A DNA stretch of 64,000 bases from Hydrogenophaga sp. 2FB (GTDB lineage Bacteria; Pseudomonadota; Gammaproteobacteria; Burkholderiales; Burkholderiaceae_C), in NCBI RefSeq assembly GCF_005503365.1, contig NZ_SCML01000021.1, forward strand, positions 1-64,000, written 5' to 3'. This document shows positions 42,047-50,462 of this stretch, piece after piece (positions within the stretch are counted from its first letter, which is position 1; every line of letters starts with the position of its first letter). The position numbers and the translations under genes are program-made. Below the pieces are notes generated by a model. That model worked only from the letters and a program-made list of their open reading frames with translations. It made no database searches and was not told where the DNA came from.

Positions 42047-42829
42047 ATGGACATGCAAGAACCGCAACGAAGTTTTGCGCCGCGCGAGCGGCTGGACGGC
42101 GAAGTCGCCGTCATCATCGGCGGCACCGGCGCCATTGGCCTGGCCACCGCGCGGCGCGTCGCCGCGCTGGGTGCGCGCGTGGTGTTGCTGCAGCGGGGCG
42201 CGCCCGAGGCCGCCGCACCCGCGCTCGCGCAACTGCCTGGCGGCGGGCACCGTGCCTTGCAGGCCAGCGTGACCGACAGCGCCGCGTTGCGCGCGGCCGC
42301 GCAGACCGTCGAGCGCGAGGTCGGCCGCGCCACGGTGCTGGTGAACTGCGCCGGCTTCACCCGCGCCGTGCCGGCAGCCGATCTCGACGGCCTGGACGAC
42401 GCCTTGATCGACGACATCTTCGCCACCAACTGGCGCGGCGGCTTCGCGGCCATCCGCGCGTTCGCGCCGCAGATGAAGGCGGCCGGCGAATCGGTGGTGG
42501 TCAACGTCTCGTCCATCGCCGCCTTCACCGGCCTGGGCAGCAACCTCGCCTACGCGGCGGCCAAGGCCGCTTCCGATGCGCTGACACGCGCGCTGGCGAA
42601 GACGCTGGCGCCGCAGATCCGGTGCCTCGCGGTGTCGCCCGGCGTGGTGGACACGGGCTTCGTGCCCGGGCGCGACGCCGCGTTCAATCACCGCGTGGGC
42701 GCCACCATTCCCTTGCAGCGCGTGGGCGTGGCCGACGACGTGGCGGCCGCCATCGTCGCCTGCTGCACCACCCTGCGTTACGCCACCGGCAGCGTGATCG
42801 TCGCCGACGGTGGCCGCCATCTCGGCTGA
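42047..42829 (+). CDS. Short-chain dehydrogenase/reductase
   Basis: 260-residue classical SDR: GGTGAIGLATARRV cofactor loop, NCAGFTRAV, NVSSIAAFTGLG supplying the serine, YAAAKAASDALTRAL with Tyr-x3-Lys, and VSPGVVDTGF. It starts 1 bp after the dioxygenase stop. Length and motifs fit 3-oxoacyl-ACP-reductase or cis-diol-dehydrogenase-like enzymes. In this operon it may form the diphenol for the dioxygenase, or reduce a cleavage product. Confidence 0.92.
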   Translation: MDMQEPQRSFAPRERLDGEVAVIIGGTGAIGLATARRVAALGARVVLLQRGAPEAAAPALAQLPGGGHRALQASVTDSAALRAAAQTVEREVGRATVLVNCAGFTRAVPAADLDGLDDALIDDIFATNWRGGFAAIRAFAPQMKAAGESVVVNVSSIAAFTGLGSNLAYAAAKAASDALTRALAKTLAPQIRCLAVSPGVVDTGFVPGRDAAFNHRVGATIPLQRVGVADDVAAAIVACCTTLRYATGSVIVADGGRHLG

Positions 42830-42837
42830 AGACCTCC

Positions 42838-43731
42838 ATGGAAACCACCACCATCCTCACCTGCGCCGTCACCGGCAACCTCACACGCCCGGACCAGACG
42901 CCGCACCTGCCGGTCACGCCGGAACAGATCAGCGACGCCTGCCTGCAAGCCGCCGACGCCGGCGCGGCGGCGGTGCACATCCACGTGCGCGATCCGAAAA
43001 CCGGCACGCCGTCCATGGACGTCGATCTCTACGCCCGCGTGGTCGAGACCCTGCGCCGCGAGCGGCCCGAACTCATCATCAACCTCACCACCGGACCGGG
43101 CGGGCGTTTCGTGCCCAGCGCGGACGAGCCGCGCGTGGCCGGCCCCGGCACCTCGCTGCTGCCACCCGAACAGCGCGTGGCGCACATCGCGGCGCTCAAG
43201 CCCGACGTGTGTTCGCTCGACCTCAACACCATGAACTCGGGCGAGCAGGTGGTGATGAACACGCCCGCCAATGTGCGCCGCATGGCGGCCGTGATCCGCG
43301 CGCACGGCGTGAAGCCGGAGCTCGAGTGTTTCGACACCGGCGATCTCGTGCTGGCGCAGACGCTGATCGCCGACGGCACGCTGCGGGGTCCCGGCCTCTA
43401 CACCTTCGTGATGGGCGTGCGTTACGCGCTGCCGTTCACGCCCGGCGCGCTGATGCTGGCGCGTTCGCTGATCGCGCCCGATGCGTCCTGGTCCGCCTTC
43501 GCCGTGGGCCGCCACGCCTTTCCCGCCGTGGCCCAGGCCCACCTGCTGGGCGGCAACGTGCGCATTGGCCTGGAGGACACCATCTACCTCGACAAGGGCG
43601 TGCTCGCGCGCAGCAACGCCGACCTCGTGCGCAAGGCGCGCCGCATCGTCGAGGACCTCGGCGGGCGCCTGGCCACCTGCGCGCAGGCGCGCGAGCGTTG
43701 GCGCCTGCGCGCGGACAACGCCGCGCACTGA
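42838..43731 (+). CDS. Beta-keto acid cleavage enzyme (BKACE/DUF849)
   Basis: 297-residue zinc TIM-barrel enzyme of the BKACE family (prototype 3-keto-5-aminohexanoate cleavage enzyme). HIHVRDP near residue 47 gives the zinc histidines; INLTTGPGG, LECFDTGD (glutamate ligand) and GNVRIGLEDTIY are the conserved blocks. Members react a beta-keto acid with acetyl-CoA to give acetoacetate and a new acyl-CoA. It follows the SDR by 8 bp. It suggests that the operon's ring-cleavage product passes through a beta-keto acid such as beta-ketoadipate. Confidence 0.93.
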   Translation: METTTILTCAVTGNLTRPDQTPHLPVTPEQISDACLQAADAGAAAVHIHVRDPKTGTPSMDVDLYARVVETLRRERPELIINLTTGPGGRFVPSADEPRVAGPGTSLLPPEQRVAHIAALKPDVCSLDLNTMNSGEQVVMNTPANVRRMAAVIRAHGVKPELECFDTGDLVLAQTLIADGTLRGPGLYTFVMGVRYALPFTPGALMLARSLIAPDASWSAFAVGRHAFPAVAQAHLLGGNVRIGLEDTIYLDKGVLARSNADLVRKARRIVEDLGGRLATCAQARERWRLRADNAAH

Positions 43732-43764
43732 ATCACTTTTTTCACTTCATCAAGGACGCTCACC

Positions 43765-44760
43765 ATGACCCCTGTCACCCCTTCGCGCGCGCTGCGCGTG
43801 CTACAGAAGGCCGCCACGCCCGACGCGCTGCAACTGCAGGTGCAAACCCAGGACTTGCCCGATGCGCCGCCCGGCCATGCCGTGGTCGAAGTGCTGGCCG
43901 CCGCTGTGAACCCCAGCGACGTCAAGGCCGCGTTGGGCCTGATGCCGCAGGCCGTCTGGCCGCGCACGCCGGGGCGCGATTTCGCCGCGCGCGTGGTGTC
44001 CGGGCCGGACGGCTGGCCGGGCACCGAGGTGTGGGGCACCGGCGGTGACCTGGGCATCACCCGCGACGGCAGCCACGCGCGTTACCTGGTGCTGCCGGTG
44101 CAAGCGCTGGTGCGCAAGCCCGACGCGGTGCCCACGGCGGCGGCCGGCACGGTGGGCGTGCCCTTCATCACAGCCCACGAGGGCTTGCGCCGCGCGGGTC
44201 TGCGCGGCGCGGGCCAGACGGTGGTGGTGTTCGGCGCCAATGGCAAGGTCGGCCAGGCCGCGGTGCAGCTGGCCACGCGCGCCGGCGCGCGCGTGATCGG
44301 CGTGGAGCGCGGCGCCAGCGCCTACCGTGGCCACAGTAGCGGGCCCGTCGTGTTGCTCGATGGCACGCGCGCCGATCTGGGCGAGGCCGTGCTGGCCGCC
44401 ACGGACGGGCAAGGCGCCGACATCGCCTACAACACCGTCGGCTCACCGTATTTCGCGGCGGCGCTGCAAGGCCTGGCCGTGGGCGGCACGCAGATCCTCA
44501 TTTCCACCATCGAGCGCACGGTGCCGTTCGACATCCTCATGTTCTACCGCCGCAACCTGCACCTGCTGGGCGTGGACAGCCTCAAGCTCGGCGTGGTGGA
44601 TTGCGCCGCCATCCTCCACGCGCTGGCGCCCGGTTTTTCGGACGGCTCGCTGCGCGCGTTCGACGTCGACGCCGACGGCCTGGTGCCGCTGGACGGGGCG
44701 GCGGACGCGTACCAGCGCGTGATCGCGGGCTCGTCCTCGCGCGTGGTGCTCGCGCCCTGA
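43765..44760 (+). CDS. MDR-family NAD(P)H:quinone oxidoreductase-like protein
   Basis: 331-residue medium-chain reductase: N-terminal GroES-like domain (AAVNPSDVKAALGL), Rossmann loop VVFGANGKVGQAAVQLA, and a YNTVGSPYF segment. The structural and catalytic zinc cysteines of alcohol dehydrogenases are missing, so it belongs to the zinc-free quinone/enoyl reductase branch. AAGGAC precedes the ATG. It may reduce a quinone or double bond arising from the pathway. Confidence 0.9.
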   Translation: MTPVTPSRALRVLQKAATPDALQLQVQTQDLPDAPPGHAVVEVLAAAVNPSDVKAALGLMPQAVWPRTPGRDFAARVVSGPDGWPGTEVWGTGGDLGITRDGSHARYLVLPVQALVRKPDAVPTAAAGTVGVPFITAHEGLRRAGLRGAGQTVVVFGANGKVGQAAVQLATRAGARVIGVERGASAYRGHSSGPVVLLDGTRADLGEAVLAATDGQGADIAYNTVGSPYFAAALQGLAVGGTQILISTIERTVPFDILMFYRRNLHLLGVDSLKLGVVDCAAILHALAPGFSDGSLRAFDVDADGLVPLDGAADAYQRVIAGSSSRVVLAP

Positions 44761-44774
44761 CGCCGGAGGCCGCC

Positions 44775-45131
44775 ATGCACCTGGTTCGACACGTCGACGC
44801 ACCGGCCTACGACGCACCCGGCCACGCCGGTTTTCAGATGGTGCGCCTGCAAGGCCGCGAGGCCGGTCCGGGCGATGCCGCCTGGATCGGCCTGTCGGTG
44901 GTCGCGTCCGGCGGTAGCACGACACTGTCGGCGTCCGCGCTGGAAAAGTTCTATGTGGTGGTGGACGGTGAGCTGGAGATCACCGGTGTGCTGCCGGACG
45001 GCACCACGCGGGTCGAGGTGCTGCGCGCGCTCGACAGCTGCCGCATCGCACCGGGCGAAGCGCGGATGCTGGTCAACCGGGGGAACGCGCCGGCGCGGGT
45101 GCTGCTGGTGATGGCGGAGCAGGGGCGGTAG
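44775..45131 (+). CDS. Cupin-domain protein
   Basis: 118-residue single cupin. The barrel runs over about residues 38-112 (SVVASGGSTTLS, KFYVVVDGELEITG, CRIAPGEARMLVNRGNAPARVLLVM). The metal-binding histidines of the classic cupin motif 1 are largely absent (Ser/Thr/Lys in their place), so it may be structural or ligand-binding rather than an oxygenase. GGAGG precedes the ATG by 6 bases and the gene follows the MDR stop by 14 bp. Confidence 0.82.
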   Translation: MHLVRHVDAPAYDAPGHAGFQMVRLQGREAGPGDAAWIGLSVVASGGSTTLSASALEKFYVVVDGELEITGVLPDGTTRVEVLRALDSCRIAPGEARMLVNRGNAPARVLLVMAEQGR

Positions 45132-45254
45132 CGTCGGGGCAAGCCCGGGCGTTTCCCATCTGTTGGGAATCGAACGCCAAAGCCGTTGACCGACCCCATA
45201 CCGCCGCTCTACCGTAGCGGCCACATCACTTCATTCACAAGGGGTACCCGCACC

Positions 45255-45662
45255 ATGGCTTCCGATCTCACCGACGAACAGAAAATCGCCACCTTCCGCA
45301 AAATGGCCGACGCCTGGGAGCGCAAGGACTGGCGCACCTGCGCGGACCTTCTCACCGAGAACGGCCGCATCCACTCCATGATGAAGGAGGAGGCCACGGT
45401 GGGACGCGAAACGTTCTACCAGCGCATGGTCTCGATGAGCTCGCCGGACAAGCAGGTCAAGCTGCACATCGACCGCATCGGCATCGTCGAGGGCGCGCTC
45501 GTGTGCGAGCGCCGCGACGAGATCACCGTCGACGGCGTGAGCCGTTCGGTGCCCGTGGTCGGCATTCTGGACTTCGAAGGCCCGCTGATTTCCCTGTGGC
45601 GCGAGTACTACGACCGCGCGCAGCTCGTGGCCGCACAAGGCAAGACCGCGATCCAGCACTGA
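45255..45662 (+). CDS. SnoaL/NTF2-like protein
   Basis: 135-residue NTF2-fold protein without signal peptide (FRKMADAWERKDWRTCADLLTE at the start, VVGILDFEGPLISLWREYYD at the end), resembling limonene-epoxide-hydrolase and ketosteroid-isomerase-like families. AAGGGG lies 12 bases before the ATG at 45255. A short inverted repeat TTCCCA/TGGGAA (45153-45169) sits upstream, so it may have its own promoter. Function unknown, but it is the second SnoaL-type protein among these catabolic genes. Confidence 0.82.
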   Translation: MASDLTDEQKIATFRKMADAWERKDWRTCADLLTENGRIHSMMKEEATVGRETFYQRMVSMSSPDKQVKLHIDRIGIVEGALVCERRDEITVDGVSRSVPVVGILDFEGPLISLWREYYDRAQLVAAQGKTAIQH

Positions 45663-45670
45663 GCGCCACC

Positions 45671-45692
45671 GCGCCGGGCCAGCGCCCGGCGC
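45671..45692. terminator. GC-rich stem-loop between convergent genes
   Basis: GCGCCGGGC (45671-45679), CAGC loop, GCCCGGCGC (45684-45692). It lies between the stop codons of the SnoaL-like gene and the leftward quinone oxidoreductase. No T-run, so efficiency is uncertain. Confidence 0.55.
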
Positions 45693-45702
45693 TGACCCGC
45701 CC

Positions 45703-46689
45703 TCAATTCACGGTGAGCACGATCTTGCCGATGTGCTGGCTCGACTCCATCAGCGCGTGCGCGCGCCAGGCTTCTTCGAAGGGGAAGGTGCTGTGGATGA
45801 CGGGCCGCACGCTGCCGGCCTCGATCAAGGGCCAGACTTTCTCCTTCAATTGCTGCGCGATCTCGGCCTTGAACGCCACCGTGCGCGGGCGCAGGGCCGA
45901 GCCGGTGATCACCAGGCGCTTGAACACGATGTCGCCCAGCGGCAATGCCGCCTCCGCGCCGCGCAGGAAAGCGAGCAGCACCAGCCGGCCGTCGGGCGCG
46001 AGCACGCCGATCTCGCGCGCCACGTAGTCGCCGCCGACCATGTCGAGGATCACGTCCACGCCGCGGCCTTGCGTGGCCTCCTTGACGACGGCCACGAAGT
46101 CCTGTCGCTGGTAGTTGATGGCCTGCGCGCCGAGCGCTTCGCAGGCCTGGCACTTCGCGTCGTTGCCCGCCGTGGCGAACACGGTGTGGCCCAGGGCGCG
46201 CGCGAGCTGGATGGCGGTGACGCCAATGCCGCTGGAGCCGCCTTGCACCAGCACGCTCTCGCCGGGCTTGAGCCCGAACGGGCCAAACAGGTTGCTCCAC
46301 ACGGTGAAGAAGGTTTCGGGGAGCGACGCGGCTTCCACCAGCGTGAGGCCGGCGGGAACGGGCAGGCAGTGCGAAGCCGGCGCCGCGCAGAATTCCGCGT
46401 AACCCCCGCCGGGCGTCAGCGCGCAGACGCGATCGCCCTGTTTCCAGTGGGTGACACCTTCGCCCACCGCCTCGATGGTGCCGGCCACCTCCAGCCCGGG
46501 CAGGTCCGAGGCGCCTGGCGGCGGGTTGTAGCGGCCCGCGCGCTGCCCCACGTCGGGCCGGTTGACGCCGGCCGCGGCCACACGGATCAACACCTCGCCC
46601 GGCCGAAGCTCGGGCAGGGGTCGTTGAACGGGAACAAGGACCTCCGGGCCGCCCGGTCTCGAAATTTCAATGGCATTCATCATCTGCAT
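45703..46689 (-). CDS. NAD(P)H:quinone oxidoreductase (MDR family)
   Basis: 328-residue zinc-free MDR protein of the QOR/PIG3 type: AAAGVNRPDVGQRAGRY, the cofactor loop VLVQGGSSGIGVTAIQLA, and GVDVILDMVGGDY. PIG3-like enzymes reduce quinones with NADPH. Several ATGs are clustered at 46678-46689 and none has a clear ribosome binding site; the first (46689) is taken. It diverges from the tandem iclR genes and may be regulated by one of them. Confidence 0.9.
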   Translation of the reverse strand: MQMMNAIEISRPGGPEVLVPVQRPLPELRPGEVLIRVAAAGVNRPDVGQRAGRYNPPPGASDLPGLEVAGTIEAVGEGVTHWKQGDRVCALTPGGGYAEFCAAPASHCLPVPAGLTLVEAASLPETFFTVWSNLFGPFGLKPGESVLVQGGSSGIGVTAIQLARALGHTVFATAGNDAKCQACEALGAQAINYQRQDFVAVVKEATQGRGVDVILDMVGGDYVAREIGVLAPDGRLVLLAFLRGAEAALPLGDIVFKRLVITGSALRPRTVAFKAEIAQQLKEKVWPLIEAGSVRPVIHSTFPFEEAWRAHALMESSQHIGKIVLTVN

Positions 46690-46743
46690 CGTGCGTGCTC
46701 TCAAAAAAGGTTGTCTGCAAAAAAGGCATGGTCGCCCGTGTGA

Positions 46744-46790
46744 CAACCGGTCCCCCATTGAACGGGTTCAAAATCCGAACCGCAACCGGT
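46744..46790. promoter_or_regulatory. Candidate IclR operator region
   Basis: Direct repeats CAACCGGT at 46744-46751 and 46783-46790 flank an inverted repeat GGTTC (46765-46769)/GAACC (46777-46781). The cluster is in the divergent region between the quinone oxidoreductase and the first iclR gene. Confidence 0.4.
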
Positions 46791-46811
46791 ACCTGAAGTC
46801 TTTCCCAATCC

Positions 46812-47588
46812 ATGAGAAACGTCGACCCCCTGAGCGGCACGCGCAGCGCCGCCAAAGCCATGGCTTTGCTGAGGCACGTCGGTGCGCACCACCCCCAAGG
46901 ATTGCGCCTGACCGAATTGATGGCCTGCTCGGGACAGGACCGCTCCACGGCCCACCGTTTGCTCGCGTGCCTGGAGGAACACGGGCTCGTCGAGAGGGCC
47001 TTGCCCTCCAAAGCGTACCGGCTCGGGTTGGCGTCGCTGGAAATGGGTTGGATGTCGGCGGGCATGGGCCCCGTGGTCGAGCGCTTTCTGCCCTTGATGC
47101 GCCGTCTCGCCCGGCAAACCGGCGACACCACCGTGTTTCTCATGGTGCGCGCGGGCGATCACGCCTTGTGCCTGCACCGCGAAGAGGGCGGCGCACCGAT
47201 GAAGGCCTTGACCACGCAGCCGGATTCGCGCGTGCTTCTGGGGCGCAGCCTGGCCGGCATGGCGATGCTGGCGCACCTCGACGAAGCGGAGGTGGCCGCG
47301 ACGCACGAACGCCATGCGGCCGACTACCAGCGACACGCCATGCCTTATGCCAGGCTGCACAGGGCCTGGCTGAACACGCGCAGCGCCGGGTTTTCGGAGA
47401 TGGAGGACCCGCGCCAGGAAGTCATTCGCGGTGTGGGCTGTGCGATCCGCCTGTCGCCCAACAGCCTGATCGGCATGAGCATCGCGGCCATCGACACGCG
47501 CATGCCGCCCACCCGGTGCCGCGAACTCGGTGCGCTGCTGCGGGCCGAGCTGAGCAGCCATGCGTGGACCGGAGGTGCTCGCTCATGA
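46812..47588 (+). CDS. IclR-family regulator, first of a tandem pair
   Basis: 258-residue IclR protein with an N-terminal winged helix (SAAKAMALLRHVGAHHPQGL, DRSTAHRLLACLEEHGLVER) and C-terminal effector domain (DTTVFLMVRAGDHALCLHREEGG, GRSLAGMAMLAHL). Its stop overlaps the start of a clearly paralogous iclR gene by 4 bp, so they are co-translated. The pair diverges from the quinone oxidoreductase gene and precedes the HMG-CoA-lyase/CoA-transferase cluster on the other strand. Heterodimer formation is possible. Confidence 0.92.
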   Translation: MRNVDPLSGTRSAAKAMALLRHVGAHHPQGLRLTELMACSGQDRSTAHRLLACLEEHGLVERALPSKAYRLGLASLEMGWMSAGMGPVVERFLPLMRRLARQTGDTTVFLMVRAGDHALCLHREEGGAPMKALTTQPDSRVLLGRSLAGMAMLAHLDEAEVAATHERHAADYQRHAMPYARLHRAWLNTRSAGFSEMEDPRQEVIRGVGCAIRLSPNSLIGMSIAAIDTRMPPTRCRELGALLRAELSSHAWTGGARS

Positions 47589-48346
47589 GGCCCGTGGTGG
47601 AGGGTGCACGCAGCGCGGGCAAGGCCCTGGCGCTGCTGCGTCTGGTGGCCATGCACCACCCGCATGGCTTGCGCCTCACCGACGCGATCGGGCTGAGCGG
47701 CCTGGACCGCTCCACCGTGCACCGGCAACTGGCGTGTCTGATCGAAGAAGGATTTGTCGATCGCGCGCAGCCGTCGAAGCGGTACCGGCTGGGCATCGAG
47801 GCGATGCAGCTCGGTGTGGGGACGGCAGCGATGAGGCCGCTCGTGCAGCGCTTCAAGCCGGTGATGGAAGATTTCGCGCAGCGTTCGGGCGACACGGTTT
47901 TTCTCATGGTGCGCAGCGGTGACCACGCCTTGTGCCTGCATCGGGAAGAGGGCGGACACACGGAGAGCGGGCTCATCGTCGAGCCCGGCATCCGGCGCGT
48001 GCTGGGCGTGAGCGCCGTGGGGGTCGGGGTGCTCGCGCGCTTGCCCGACGCCGATGTCGAGGCCATTTACAGCCGGCGACAGCCCGAGTACCGAACGGCG
48101 GGCATTTCGCTGGAGCGGCTGCGCGATCGCGTGGAAGAGACGCGCCACCTGGGCTACTCCCAGGCACCCGATCCCCGCACGGGCGAAACGCGTGGGGTGG
48201 GCTGCGCGGTGAGGTTGTCGGATGCCAGCTTCGCCGGCGTGAGCGTGGCGGCGCTCAACGCCCGCATGTCAGCCGGGCGGCGGCGCGAGCTGGGTGGGGC
48301 TTTGGTGGAGGCCTTGCGGTCGTTTGAGGTGTGTGCCGCTGGCTGA
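47585..48346 (+). CDS. IclR-family regulator, second of a tandem pair
   Basis: 253-residue paralogue of the preceding gene. The two share stretches such as DHALCLHREEGG, DRST-HR-LACL-EEG and RGVGCA-RLS, yet differ at many positions. Winged helix in residues about 10-70, effector domain after about 85. Its 3' end overlaps the 3' end of the convergent HMG-CoA-lyase-like gene by 78 bp. Retention of two co-expressed copies suggests different effectors or an obligate heteromer. Confidence 0.92.
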   Translation: MRPVVEGARSAGKALALLRLVAMHHPHGLRLTDAIGLSGLDRSTVHRQLACLIEEGFVDRAQPSKRYRLGIEAMQLGVGTAAMRPLVQRFKPVMEDFAQRSGDTVFLMVRSGDHALCLHREEGGHTESGLIVEPGIRRVLGVSAVGVGVLARLPDADVEAIYSRRQPEYRTAGISLERLRDRVEETRHLGYSQAPDPRTGETRGVGCAVRLSDASFAGVSVAALNARMSAGRRRELGGALVEALRSFEVCAAG

Positions 48347-49243
48347 ATCGCGTTGCTTGCGCAGCCAGGCAATAGAGCGTCCGCCCAGGGGCCGTTGCAA
48401 AACCTCCTGCGCAAGGTCGATCGCATCAAGCAGACCGGGCAAGGAGATGCCTGTTGAAAAGCCACTGCGTTCGGCCAACAGCACAAGGTCTTCGGTCGCG
48501 AGGTTGCCCGCCGCACCGGGCGCGAAAGGGCAGCCGCCGATGCCGCCCACGCTGGCGTCGAAGCGCCGGATGCCGGCTTCCAGCGCTGCCCAGGCGTTGG
48601 CCGCGCCCATGCCGCGCGTGTCGTGAAAATGCACCGCCAGTTTGTCTGCTGCGATGGCTTGCGTGAGTGCGCCCATGCGTTCCTTCACCATGCCGGGTGA
48701 GGCCGATCCGATGGTGTCGGCGATCACGATTTCGTGGGCGCCGGCTTTTGTCATGCGCAGCGAGAGGTCGACAACGCGGTCCAGCGGGGTCTCGCCCTCG
48801 AACGGGCAATCGAAGGCCACCGCCACGTAGGCGCGGGTGCGCAGCCCGAGCGCCAGTGCGGCTTGCAGGGTCTGTTCGCTCACCGCGATGGCTTCGTCCA
48901 GACCCATGTTGATGTTCTTGCGGTTCATGGTCTCGGTGGCCGAGAGCACCACCGCGATCTCGTGCGCACCCGCGGCATGCGCCCGCTCCAGGCCCTTGCG
49001 GTTGGGCACCAGCACGGAGCTGCGCAGCGCAGGCAACCGCGCTTGAACCTGCGGCAGCAGGTCGGCAGCGTCGGCCATCTGCGGCACGGCCTTGGGGGAC
49101 ACGAAGCTTGTGATCTCCACACTGCCGATACCGGCGGCCGCGAGGCGTTCCACCAGCGCGAGTTTGTGCGCGGTAGAGGCGTGCACCGCCTGGTTCTGCA
49201 ACCCGTCGCGCGGCGCAACGTCGGTGATGTGCACGCGATCCAT
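48269..49243 (-). CDS. HMG-CoA-lyase-like enzyme
   Basis: 324-residue TIM-barrel lyase of the HMGL/DRE family. The N terminus VHITDVAPRDGLQNQ carries the Arg-Asp of the active site; SFVSPKAVPQMAD, VAFDCPFEG, IADTIGSASPG and VHFHDTRGMG (metal histidines) follow, and the glycine-rich GGCPFAPGAAGNLATEDL holds the catalytic cysteine. It would cleave a 3-hydroxyacyl-CoA with a distal carboxylate to a ketone/keto acid and acetyl-CoA. The start shares a base with the CaiB stop (TGATG). Substrate may be HMG-CoA, citramalyl-CoA or an aromatic analogue. Confidence 0.93.
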   Translation of the reverse strand: MDRVHITDVAPRDGLQNQAVHASTAHKLALVERLAAAGIGSVEITSFVSPKAVPQMADAADLLPQVQARLPALRSSVLVPNRKGLERAHAAGAHEIAVVLSATETMNRKNINMGLDEAIAVSEQTLQAALALGLRTRAYVAVAFDCPFEGETPLDRVVDLSLRMTKAGAHEIVIADTIGSASPGMVKERMGALTQAIAADKLAVHFHDTRGMGAANAWAALEAGIRRFDASVGGIGGCPFAPGAAGNLATEDLVLLAERSGFSTGISLPGLLDAIDLAQEVLQRPLGGRSIAWLRKQRDSASGTHLKRPQGLHQSPTQLAPPPG

Positions 49244-50439
49244 CAAGCCACCGCGCCCGTAGCGCGCAACGCCGCCAGGTGTTGCGCGTCGTAGCCGACC
49301 AGATCGCTCAGCACGCGGTCGGTGTCGCGCCCGAGCGTCGGCGGCGCTGTCCACTCGGTCGCCTTCGCGGCGGACAACTTGATCGGGTTGCCGGGCATGG
49401 GCATGACCTCGCCGGTGTGCAGGGTGACGTCTTTCACCATGTCGCGCGCGCGCACCTGGCTGTCCGACAGCGCCTGCGCGAAGTTGTTGACCGGCGCGCA
49501 AGGGATACGCGCTTCGCGCAGACGGGCCACCCATTCGGTGGTGGGGCGGGTGCGGAATTTCTCGGTGATGAGTCCATCGATCCGGCCCTTGGCGGCGAAG
49601 CGCACCGGCTGCTTTTTCAGCGCGGGGTCTTGCAACTCGGGAATGCCGCTGAATTCGGCGAAGCGTTCGAAGAAGGCGTCGCCGATGCAGGCCACGATGA
49701 CGTGGCCGTCGGCCGTGGGGTAGCAGTTGTAGGGCACGTGGACGAAATGGCCATTGCCGATGCCTTCGGGCACGTGGCCCGACATGAGGTGCATGGTGGC
49801 CATGTAGTTGAGCATGGAGATCTGCGCATCCAGCATCGACACGTCCACGTGTTGCCCGAGGCCGGTGCGCTCGCGCTCGGCCAGCGCGGACAACACGCCG
49901 ATCGCACCGAACAGGCCACCGCCGAGGTCGCCGATGGGAATACCGCCGCGGATGGGGCCTGTCTCCGGCGAGCCGGTGATGGACATGCCACCGCCCATGG
50001 CCTGCACCACCTGGTCGAACGCGGGGCGCTGCGTGTCCGGCCCGGTTTCGCCAAAGCCGGTGACGCTGCAGGTGATGATGCGCGGGTTCACCGCGGCCAG
50101 CGCCGCGTGGTCGATGCCCAGGCGGCGTGGCACACCGACGCTGAAGTTGTCGAACACCACGTCGGCGCGGCGCACCAGGTCGAAGAAGACGGCGCGGCCC
50201 GCGTCGCTCTTCAGGTCGATGCAGACACTGTCCTTGTTCCGGTTGAGCGTGAGGAAGTACGCCCCCATGCCGTCGCGCGAATAGTCCGGGTCGTGTTCGA
50301 GCAAACGGCGCGTGCCTTCGCCAACGCCTGGGGGCTCCACCTTGATGGTGCGCGCGCCCAGGTCCGCCAGCAGCATGGTGCCGTAGGGGCCCGAGAGCAT
50401 GTGGGTGAGGTCGAGGACGGTGATGTGTTCGAGTGCCAT
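49243..50439 (-). CDS. CaiB/BaiF-family CoA-transferase
   Basis: 398-residue class III CoA-transferase: VLDLTHMLSGPYGTMLLADLGA at the start, KVEPPGVGEGTR, and the catalytic aspartate in IGDLGGGLFGAIGVL. It moves CoA from a donor such as succinyl-CoA to a carboxylic acid. With the adjacent HMGL-like lyase it forms an activate-then-cleave pair, as in itaconate/citramalate or 3-hydroxy-3-methyl acid degradation. It lies 23 bp after the isochorismatase-like gene in the left arm of the GntR divergon. Confidence 0.94.
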   Translation of the reverse strand: MALEHITVLDLTHMLSGPYGTMLLADLGARTIKVEPPGVGEGTRRLLEHDPDYSRDGMGAYFLTLNRNKDSVCIDLKSDAGRAVFFDLVRRADVVFDNFSVGVPRRLGIDHAALAAVNPRIITCSVTGFGETGPDTQRPAFDQVVQAMGGGMSITGSPETGPIRGGIPIGDLGGGLFGAIGVLSALAERERTGLGQHVDVSMLDAQISMLNYMATMHLMSGHVPEGIGNGHFVHVPYNCYPTADGHVIVACIGDAFFERFAEFSGIPELQDPALKKQPVRFAAKGRIDGLITEKFRTRPTTEWVARLREARIPCAPVNNFAQALSDSQVRARDMVKDVTLHTGEVMPMPGNPIKLSAAKATEWTAPPTLGRDTDRVLSDLVGYDAQHLAALRATGAVA

Positions 50440-50462
50440 GGCGAAGAGGAGGGTGGTGTCGT

